Origin: CAYYNP01 sp964472545
GTDB lineage: Bacteria; Planctomycetota; Planctomycetia; Pirellulales; Thermoguttaceae
DNA length: 19,807 nucleotides
Assembly: GCA_964472545.1 (NCBI GenBank)
Contig: CAYYNP010000190.1
Location: 1 to 19,807, forward strand
Direction: 5' to 3'
Shown here: in pieces, positions 1 to 6,349 of the stretch
Numbering within the stretch: the stretch's first letter is position 1
Layout: each line of letters begins with the position of its first letter
The notes under the pieces: generated by a model
Database searches by the model: none
Told to the model about the DNA's origin: nothing
The model's input: the letters and a program-made list of their open reading frames with translations, nothing else
Made by a program: the position numbers and the translations under genes

Positions 1-161
1 GCCGCCCCCACCCCCTCTCGCCAACATCCAAGACGCAACAACGCAACCGGCTCGTGGCCTGCGAACAACAAAACCTCAAACCACGGCTCAACACGCAGCC
101 TGCCTCTAACCGCGGAATGTCCGCCGCGCGTAGGGCACTTCACTGCGATGTGGACACGTCA
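1..161. other. Left-edge non-coding stretch
   Basis: No credible gene lies here. The stretch is the 3' flank of the minus-strand response regulator. On the minus strand a short GC hairpin (CGCGG and CCGCG, around 110-131) follows the stop codon, but it has no T-run, so I do not call it a terminator. Confidence 0.5.
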
Positions 162-614
162 TTAGGTCTCCCCTGCCCACGCCTCTGGCCCCGTTTCTGT
201 TGCGCGCATCGTCTCCGCAAACGGTAGGCCAGTGTTTGGGGCAAGGTGTGCCGTGATCGTGCCTACCAATTCTGAGACATTGAAGGGCTTGGGGAAGACT
301 GCGGTCAGTTTCAACTCGTCCTTTAGTCTTTGTAGGTCGAGGTCCATGCAGAAGGCGCTCATCAGCATCAACGGCGTTTTGGCGTACCTATCATCGTTGC
401 GAAGCTGACGGAATAACTCGGCCCCGACGATTTGGGGCATTCCGTAGTCGGCCAGCACCAGGTCGAATTGGCGTTCTTGAGCGAGTTCCAGAGCTTCACG
501 GCCGTTTTGGGCTACGTTGACCCGAAAACCCGCCGCTGTAAGGTTGAATTGAATGATGGCCGCCAGGGGCGGATTGTCTTCGGCGACCAAGATATGTTGG
601 GGGACGTTTGTCAT
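162..614 (-). CDS. Single-domain response regulator (CheY-like receiver)
   Basis: This is a 150-residue stand-alone receiver domain with no output domain. It should be phosphorylated on aspartate by a histidine kinase and act through protein-protein contact or as a phosphorelay intermediate in the cytoplasm. All receiver landmarks are visible: the acidic pair E12-D13, phospho-acceptor D55 in LVLADYGMP, the Ser/Thr switch position S85 in LMLMSAF, and K108-P109 in VFPKPF. The domain fills residues about 6-125. The last 25 residues are a polar tail without a recognisable domain. The start is ATG at 614, preceded by a modest AGAGGA. A promoter-like TTGACA lies about 60 bp upstream. The gene is followed by non-coding sequence and preceded, after 132 bp, by the esterase gene on the same strand, so it may be transcribed alone. 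No kinase is adjacent; the nearest is the hybrid kinase at 6350-8812, and pairing the two is only a guess. Confidence 0.93.
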   Translation of the reverse strand: MTNVPQHILVAEDNPPLAAIIQFNLTAAGFRVNVAQNGREALELAQERQFDLVLADYGMPQIVGAELFRQLRNDDRYAKTPLMLMSAFCMDLDLQRLKDELKLTAVFPKPFNVSELVGTITAHLAPNTGLPFAETMRATETGPEAWAGET

Positions 615-651
615 ACCACCGTTCCTCTATCTGACGGAAATGCACGACAGA

Positions 652-679
652 AGACTACGTCATGGCTGCTGCGTGTCAA
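652..679 (-). promoter_or_regulatory. Putative sigma70-type promoter of the response regulator
   Basis: On the minus strand a perfect TTGACA (674-679) is followed after 16 bases by TAGTCT (652-657). Transcription would start about 30 nt ahead of the ATG at 614. The -35 is consensus and the -10 is poor (TA...T), so the call is tentative. Confidence 0.4.
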
Positions 680-746
680 CGTGCCGGCAGCGATCGTGTC
701 GATTTAGTCGATTGTAGTGCGTGTGCCGATCGTCTCCGCCGGTTGT

Positions 747-1772
747 TCAGCGAGAGGGCGCAGCAGGCGCCGGCTTCCCGGCGAGGTGGCGATCGAAGAA
801 CTCCAGCAGATTCTCCAACGCAATCTCATGACCGCCGCCGTGAACGAACAGGGCGGCGTTTTCCGGCTTGCCCGCGTCGGCGTAGGTGGTGCGGATCTCG
901 GCCATGCAGGGTCGGGCGATCGACGGGGGGAATTGCGAGGGGGGCTCCTTCTCGCCGTTTTGGCAGAGCAGCGGACGCGGGGCGGTCAGTGCGTAGATAT
1001 CGGTGAAGTCGACCAGTTCGCGCAGCCCGGGGAACTTCCAACACATGCAGTGGTTTTGCTCCATCTGGTCCATGCGGGTGAGGAACCCGGCGCTAACGGT
1101 GGCCGCCATGCGGGTCTCCATGCCGCCGAGCCACATGGCCATCTCGCCGCCGAGCGACAGGCCGCCGCAGCCGATCCGCTTGGCGTCGACCTCCGGCAGC
1201 GACGCCAGGTAGTCGACGCAGCGCATCAGGTCCCAAAGTCGCTCGCCCATCAGCGTGCGGCCCTCCTCGTAGACCTTGTGCTGGCCGACGTTGGTGGCAA
1301 TCGTGACGTAACCCCGCGCCGCCAGCTCGGCGGCGAAGCCCTTGTAGGCCGACGCCTTCGCGTAGACGTCCTCCCGGGTGCCGCCGTGGCCGGGAATGCA
1401 GACGACCGCGGGAAACGGGCCTTTGGCTTCTTTGGGCAGCGTGATCCGCGCGATGATACGCCGCTTGGGCGTGGAGTTGATTTCGATCTGGCGGAGTTGG
1501 TAGGCGTCGTGGTCCTCGGTCTTCAGCACCTTGGGATTCAACGGGATCTCGGCGCGCTTGGCCAACAGGTCGTCCAGCTTCATCAGCGGGAAGAGCTTGC
1601 TGCGGACGTCGGCCTGCCAAGGGGCAACGTGCTGTGCCAGCCGGTTGGTGTACTTCATGGTCCGCAGCTTCGCCTCCTGCGCGACCGCACGCGAGCCGAG
1701 AGACGTGACCATCGACAAAGCAACACCCAATAGCATCGCCCCGAGGACCATCCTGCGCGTGTCTGCCTTCAT
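747..1772 (-). CDS. Secreted alpha/beta hydrolase (Abhydrolase_7 / acetyl-xylan-esterase-like)
   Basis: This is a 341-residue exported serine hydrolase that probably cleaves an ester, for example an acetyl or other acyl group on a carbohydrate. The substrate cannot be told from sequence. An N-terminal signal peptide is clear: basic KADTRR, a hydrophobic stretch at about 8-23, and cleavage after AVA near residue 31. The mature part has the oxyanion-region motif PGHGG (about 127-131), the nucleophile elbow GLSLGG with S206, and a C-terminal GGGHE with H315 as the likely catalytic histidine. The acid is uncertain; NGEKE (E274 or E276) sits where an Asp is usual. The Trp/Cys/Phe-rich segment before TAPRPLL resembles Abhydrolase_7 proteins, which are common in planctomycetes. 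I chose ATG at 1772 because GGAG lies 8 nt upstream; a TTG seven codons earlier (1793) is possible but has no better ribosome site. The gene lies 195 bp downstream of the DUF6288-like gene, and the gap is almost filled by a composite palindrome. Confidence 0.85.
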   Translation of the reverse strand: MKADTRRMVLGAMLLGVALSMVTSLGSRAVAQEAKLRTMKYTNRLAQHVAPWQADVRSKLFPLMKLDDLLAKRAEIPLNPKVLKTEDHDAYQLRQIEINSTPKRRIIARITLPKEAKGPFPAVVCIPGHGGTREDVYAKASAYKGFAAELAARGYVTIATNVGQHKVYEEGRTLMGERLWDLMRCVDYLASLPEVDAKRIGCGGLSLGGEMAMWLGGMETRMAATVSAGFLTRMDQMEQNHCMCWKFPGLRELVDFTDIYALTAPRPLLCQNGEKEPPSQFPPSIARPCMAEIRTTYADAGKPENAALFVHGGGHEIALENLLEFFDRHLAGKPAPAAPSR

Positions 1773-1801
1773 CTCTGCAACTCCGATATTCAAGTGTCCG
1801 T

Positions 1802-1993
1802 TTGGCCGAAGGCCAAGTTCATCATAGCCTGGGGCAACGCCCCAGGAACACGTTGTCGATTGGCGTCGTTTGGCCGAAGGCCATAGTCACGCCCGTGCTG
1901 AATCGTGATTATGGCCTTCGGCCAAACAGGGTTCTATGCACCCGAATTCCTGGGGCGTTGCCCCAGGCTACGGTGACATTGGCCGTTGGCCAA
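1802..1993. repeat. Composite palindrome: two inverted three-hairpin units (REP/BIME-like)
   Basis: Six small palindromes are arranged with exact mirror symmetry around position 1897.5. They are TTGGCCGAAGGCCAA (1802-1816), CCTGGGGCAACGCCCCAGG (1828-1846), TGGCCGAAGGCCA (1871-1883), TGGCCTTCGGCCA (1912-1924), CCTGGGGCGTTGCCCCAGG (1949-1967) and TTGGCCGTTGGCCAA (1979-1993). Spacers are 11 and 24 nt on both sides, so the two arms of about 96 nt pair without an indel. The hairpins are conserved, while the spacers between them have diverged. The element fills the gap between two minus-strand genes and overlaps the last codons of the upstream one. It could attenuate transcription or protect the upstream mRNA 3' end. 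A weak -10-like TATGAT (minus strand, 1821-1826) lies inside it and could serve the esterase gene. Confidence 0.9.
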
Positions 1994-4900
1994 TCTCCTC
2001 CAACGCTGCAATGCCTTGGCGTAGGTTCGCCTCCAAGGCCACGGCCCGATCGTATCGCCATTCGACGCGAATCTTCACCGAATCGGACATCGTCCGCTCG
2101 ATCTCGGCGATGACGTCCGGCAAGGCCTCGCGTTCGCTTTGCACGTGGGCTTGAATCACCGGCAAGGTAGCCGGCCCGGCACGCTGCAGCCGCTCGGCCG
2201 CGGCCGTTCTCTGGGCGGGCCATCCACGTCGAGTGATGACGCGGCAAAGCACGCCCGCCTGTTCGGCCGTGAGTTGGTCCGCCGCGGCGAACTCAATCAG
2301 GTCGGCCAGATCCGCCAACTCCTCGCCGATCCGCCGGATATCCTCTCGCTCCTGCGCGATCCTGGCCAGCGGCAGCATCGACTTGCGGGACCACTGCGGT
2401 TTCCAAAACTCTTCTTCGGCGTCGAGCTTGGCCAGGGCGTCGGCCAGCGCTTGCCGGTGCCCGTCGAGAAACGCCCGCATTGCCGGCAGGGCCGCTTTGC
2501 CCCAGCGCTGCAGCGTGTCGCGGACCAGTGCCAGTCGCTTCTCGTCCAGCAGCCGGACGTACGAGCAGTTGTCCTTGATGAACGGATACCGGTTATCCCA
2601 CGCCCGTTTGACGTAGAACGAGCAGAGCATTTTCACGTCTTCGTCGGTGGGCTGCTTCGCGTGGCAGGCCTTCAGCAGGGCGATCAATTCCTCCACCTCC
2701 TCCACGCGCCGGCTGAAGTCGGCCCTCTGCGTCTTGAGGGCTTCCAGTTCCCGCTCGAGCCCCCGCTTCGCGTTGCGGTCGGTTTCCGCCAGCACATCGC
2801 TTTCGTTGGCGGCGATTTGCCTGTCGAAATCGGCCAGCAACGGCGGCGCCTGGGATACCAGGGCCCATTGCAGCACCGGAAGCGCGTCCGGGCCAAGCTT
2901 CGTGACGCGGTCGCGGATTCGAGCTCGCTCCCACGCGCCGAAGGGCCGATTGGCGAGGTAGATCGAACAGAGCGACCGGATCGCGTCATCCGGCCGCTGC
3001 TGAGCGTGCAACGATCGCACCAGTTCGGCCGTCGTTTCCATCTCTTCGCACCACCCGGCGAAGAACTCCGGCGTGTCTTCTTTCCACCAGGTGGGCTGCT
3101 CGATCTCGCCGGCCTGAATCTGCTCGTAAAACGCCCCCTCGGACTTGATGAACGCCTTGACGACCGGCAACGCCTTCGGCCCCACGTTGACCACGATCCG
3201 GTGCGGATATTCGACGATCGGATACCAATACGAATCCAGGCTGCCGCGCTTGCGTGCCGCGAACCGCAGCATGTCCGGCAGCTTCTCCAGCACCGCCGGG
3301 CGATCGGCATAATGCTCGAAGATCGCCAGCGCCCCGTTGGGCGGATGGTTCGAGAAGAAGCCGTACATGTTCAACACTTCCGGGTTGTTGAAGACGTCGA
3401 CGGCCGTGGGGATCAGCGGCTCGCAGTGCTCGATGTGGGCCGTGGTGGCCACGATCAGCGGGATGTAATGGCCCGGCACGGTGCTGCGGCGGCGGTTGGC
3501 GGCGTCGATTAGCTCCTTGCAGAGCATGGTGCGGACGCGTGGGTCCTTGATGCCGTGGCGAACCACGTTGCCGATGCCCGTGTCGTGCTGCTTGGCCAAC
3601 TCGTGCAAGATGGCGTAGATGTCGTCGTTGAGGACCTTCATGCCGAGGATCAGGCGGCTGGCCGCACTGCGGACCAGCGGCGACTCGTCGTGGATCAGCG
3701 GCCGGGCGAGCTTGATGACCTCGGCCATGTTTTCCGGCGGATCGGTCAGATACGTGGGGCTGTCGGAGCGGTAGATGTTCGTCAGCGCGGCCAGCGCCCC
3801 GGCCCGGATGCCGTGGTGCTCGTCGGTCAACAGCCGCTTCAACAACGGTAGGACCTCTTCGCCCCGCTCGGCCATCGCCGCCGCCGCCCCGCCGGCCGGA
3901 CCGCCGCTGAAATGGCGCAAGAAGCCGGCGATCTGCTCGGGCTCCATCCCCTCGAACCCCCGGCGGTTCGTCTCCGCGATGTAGCCCGGGCTGTGGGCAA
4001 AGCCGTCGCCCATGCCGCCGGTGGCCAGTTCGAGTTGCTTGACGATCTCCCCTTGGTTGATCAACAGCGGCGGCTTCTCGCGCTTCGCGTCCTGCGATTT
4101 GCCGCCGCCGGCCAATTCCTCCAGCCGCTGCCGAAGCTTGGCCGCATCCGGGCGTTCTTCGCCGAGCATCTTCCCCAGCAGATCGAGCTGCACGTCGGCG
4201 GTGGCCAGCATGCCGTCGTCGAGGCTCTGGCCGATGATCGCCAGCGTGGCCGTAGCGTGACGTTCGAGCCGATCGTGGGCGGCCAGCATGTCCCGGGCGT
4301 ACCTAAAGCCCTCCTTCGTGGCGGCCGTGCGCTCGGTCGTTTGGACGTAGTTGTCGAGGAACTCCCGCAACGCGCTCCACTTCTTCTCCTTGTAGAACCG
4401 GGCCGCCGCTTCGAGCCCCTGGGGCGGACGCCGCGCAAAGACGCTATCGCCGCCGAGGATCTGCAGCCGCTTGTCCGGCAAGCAGAGAAACAACCCCATG
4501 GCGGCCGTCATGTTGGGATACGTCCAGCGGCTGCCTCGCATGAAGGTCAGCCCGCCGTTGCGGGTGCGGCCCATTTCGTAGGCCCAGCGCATCTGGTTCA
4601 TGAAGGCGTGAAACTCCTCCTCGGGAGCCAACGCCGCACCGACGGGCCCCCATGCGGCGCTGAAGATCGCGTCGGCGTGGCCCCGTTCGCGGCCCATCCA
4701 CATATAGCAGACCGTCCGCGCCCAGCGATCGGCCATCTCCTCTTCGCCCAGCAGATGGAATCCGACGGCCGCCATGCTGTTCATGCCGTTGTCCATCCGC
4801 CCGCCCAGATCGCTGGGGCTACCCAGGCCGTAGGGGAAGTTCGAGCCGCAGAAGTCGCCGAAGAAGCGGATCGAACGCGGCAACGTATGGTCGTACGGCT

Positions 4901-5984
4901 CGATGCCACACTGCCACGCCAGACACAAGCCCACGAACGCGCCGAGGCCGGCGCAGTTGATCTCGCCGTAGCCGCCGCCTGCGGTGCCGGGTGCGGTCAG
5001 CCCGTTGCCGCCGCCGTGCGACCAACTCCCGCTGCGATATTGGGCCCAGGAGACATTCTCGGCCTCGCATTGAATCGCCGGCAGCACGAACGAATCGCCG
5101 GTCAGCAGGTAATACTCGCAGAGGTTGATCAGCCGATAGCCCTGCACCCACGCGCTCGCCCCGCGGCCTTCGGGGTACTCACTCTTGAGGCCCGCACAGA
5201 GATGCCGCCGGGCGAGCTCCAACGCGGCTTCGTCGCCGGTGGCCATCAGGAACGTGGGCGTCCAGAAGTTGTAGCGGTGCCAGGGGTGCTGGCTCATCAC
5301 GAACCGCAGCGCGTCGGCCTTGATCTGCTGCGACTTGCGGCAATCGAAGGGCCAGGTGCCACTGTACGACAGTGTATCGCCCAGATCGAGCGTCACGTTC
5401 GCCGGCTTGCCTGCGCGGACGATGTGCAGCGTCAGCACGCCGCCCAGTTCGGGCGATTGGGCTTCGGCCAGCGCGTGTCCCATCTCCGGCCGCGGGTCTT
5501 CCGGGTCCTCGAACAACCGCCCTCCGGCGCCGAGGATCAGGTCGTCCAACTGCAACACGCCGGCCGCGGGTGAATCATCGAGCACGTGGACCACGATCAG
5601 TTCCTTCTGGCCGAGAATCTCGACGACGTAGGCCCCGGTAATCCCCACCGGCAACACCCGCATGCCCATGCGGCCTTTCGACTTTCGTAGCGTCAGCGGG
5701 TCGAGCTTCGCCGCCCGGGCTTTCGTTTCCGCGTCGAAGACGATCTCCCGGTTCACCCCGGCGACCGGCCTAGGGATCGTCCGGCACCGCATCTGATGCG
5801 CCGCCATTTCCGCCGGCCCGGGCAACGTGCCCAGGACGCTCGATTGCCGAGAGAAGAGGTCCGCCTTGACGTGGCGCACCTCGGAAAGTGCCTCTTCGAC
5901 CAAGTCCTGCTGTGCCACAGCGGAAGAACCGGCGGCGATCAACACGAAAGCAATCCGCAACGGTAGTGCTCCGACATTCTTCAT
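1968..5984 (-). CDS. Giant secreted PDZ / alpha-alpha toroid / HEAT protein (DUF6288-like)
   Basis: This is a 1338-residue exported protein of unknown function. A signal peptide (about 1-24, cleavage after AVA) is followed by a PDZ-like region (about 108-200, including ILGQKELIVVHVLDDSPA and QLDDLILGAGG). Then comes a Trp/Gly-rich alpha-helical region (about 215-520) containing GSWSHGGG, GGGYGEINCAGLGAF and GGRMDNGMNSMAAVGF, which looks like the alpha/alpha-toroid fold of terpenoid-cyclase-like proteins. Together this order matches what I remember of planctomycete DUF6288 proteins. Two or more HEAT-type helical repeats follow at about 705-790, and a charged coiled coil at about 1050-1105. The C-terminal half contains four copies of a GP.ALPV motif (about residues 931, 1027, 1160 and 1266). 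The start is ATG at 5984 with GGAG 8 nt upstream. The last eight codons and the TAG stop lie inside the palindromic repeat. No catalytic residues can be assigned, and a scaffold or extracellular processing role is inference. Confidence 0.88.
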   Translation of the reverse strand: MKNVGALPLRIAFVLIAAGSSAVAQQDLVEEALSEVRHVKADLFSRQSSVLGTLPGPAEMAAHQMRCRTIPRPVAGVNREIVFDAETKARAAKLDPLTLRKSKGRMGMRVLPVGITGAYVVEILGQKELIVVHVLDDSPAAGVLQLDDLILGAGGRLFEDPEDPRPEMGHALAEAQSPELGGVLTLHIVRAGKPANVTLDLGDTLSYSGTWPFDCRKSQQIKADALRFVMSQHPWHRYNFWTPTFLMATGDEAALELARRHLCAGLKSEYPEGRGASAWVQGYRLINLCEYYLLTGDSFVLPAIQCEAENVSWAQYRSGSWSHGGGNGLTAPGTAGGGYGEINCAGLGAFVGLCLAWQCGIEPYDHTLPRSIRFFGDFCGSNFPYGLGSPSDLGGRMDNGMNSMAAVGFHLLGEEEMADRWARTVCYMWMGRERGHADAIFSAAWGPVGAALAPEEEFHAFMNQMRWAYEMGRTRNGGLTFMRGSRWTYPNMTAAMGLFLCLPDKRLQILGGDSVFARRPPQGLEAAARFYKEKKWSALREFLDNYVQTTERTAATKEGFRYARDMLAAHDRLERHATATLAIIGQSLDDGMLATADVQLDLLGKMLGEERPDAAKLRQRLEELAGGGKSQDAKREKPPLLINQGEIVKQLELATGGMGDGFAHSPGYIAETNRRGFEGMEPEQIAGFLRHFSGGPAGGAAAAMAERGEEVLPLLKRLLTDEHHGIRAGALAALTNIYRSDSPTYLTDPPENMAEVIKLARPLIHDESPLVRSAASRLILGMKVLNDDIYAILHELAKQHDTGIGNVVRHGIKDPRVRTMLCKELIDAANRRRSTVPGHYIPLIVATTAHIEHCEPLIPTAVDVFNNPEVLNMYGFFSNHPPNGALAIFEHYADRPAVLEKLPDMLRFAARKRGSLDSYWYPIVEYPHRIVVNVGPKALPVVKAFIKSEGAFYEQIQAGEIEQPTWWKEDTPEFFAGWCEEMETTAELVRSLHAQQRPDDAIRSLCSIYLANRPFGAWERARIRDRVTKLGPDALPVLQWALVSQAPPLLADFDRQIAANESDVLAETDRNAKRGLERELEALKTQRADFSRRVEEVEELIALLKACHAKQPTDEDVKMLCSFYVKRAWDNRYPFIKDNCSYVRLLDEKRLALVRDTLQRWGKAALPAMRAFLDGHRQALADALAKLDAEEEFWKPQWSRKSMLPLARIAQEREDIRRIGEELADLADLIEFAAADQLTAEQAGVLCRVITRRGWPAQRTAAAERLQRAGPATLPVIQAHVQSEREALPDVIAEIERTMSDSVKIRVEWRYDRAVALEANLRQGIAALEEIGQRPMSP

Positions 5985-6349
5985 GGACGTCTCTCCGTAG
6001 CCCGAAGTGATGGTGCTTCGACTTCAATACCAGCCGCTATGGTAGCCCGCCGCGCGCCGCAGAGCAATTACCGCGTTTCAGTCGCCCCCAGGGCCATCCA
6101 CGGCCCTTCCCGCGAAGCGGTAGCAGGCTCGTGCTTTAGCATCCCGACCACTCGGGTGCAGATCGGTGGATGCGGTTTTCTACGGCCGATTTGGCTCTTG
6201 CGGCTGGAGGTTGATGCTCTCCGTTGGCTCGGAGACAGGGCGAGGCAATAGGCGGACCTCAGCCGTGCGCGTTTCGTGGAAAGAAATTGCCCACTATGCG
6301 AAACATGGGGTATTCCCGACGCTACTCAACAACGAGCTCTTGGGCCAAT
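5985..6349. other. 365-bp intergenic region without a gene
   Basis: The region separates the start of the DUF6288-like gene from the stop of the hybrid kinase, both on the minus strand. It holds a possible promoter near the left end, a GC hairpin (GGGCC 6091-6095 with GGCCC 6102-6106) and a 6-bp stem (TCTCCG 6218-6223, CGGAGA 6230-6235) about 115 nt past the kinase stop. Short open frames here have no recognisable features. Confidence 0.5.
6039..6067 (-). promoter_or_regulatory. Possible promoter of the DUF6288-like gene
   Basis: On the minus strand TTGCTC (6062-6067) and TACCAT (6039-6044) are separated by 17 bases. The predicted start of transcription is about 45-50 nt ahead of the ATG at 5984. 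Both boxes are imperfect. Confidence 0.25.

Noticed and set aside
717..1733. Long plus-strand open frame opposite the esterase
   Set aside because: Low-complexity Arg/Gly/Val-rich translation with no domain, lying antisense to a gene with a signal peptide and catalytic motifs. It is a high-GC shadow.
1802..1993. CRISPR array
   Set aside because: The repeats are palindromes in mirror order with fixed short spacers, not direct repeats with unique 30-40-nt spacers, and no cas genes are present.
2139..5573. Two long plus-strand open frames (2139-3512, 3912-5573) opposite the DUF6288-like gene
   Set aside because: Their translations show no recognisable fold, no signal peptide and no good ribosome site. 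The minus-strand protein explains the conservation-like patterns.
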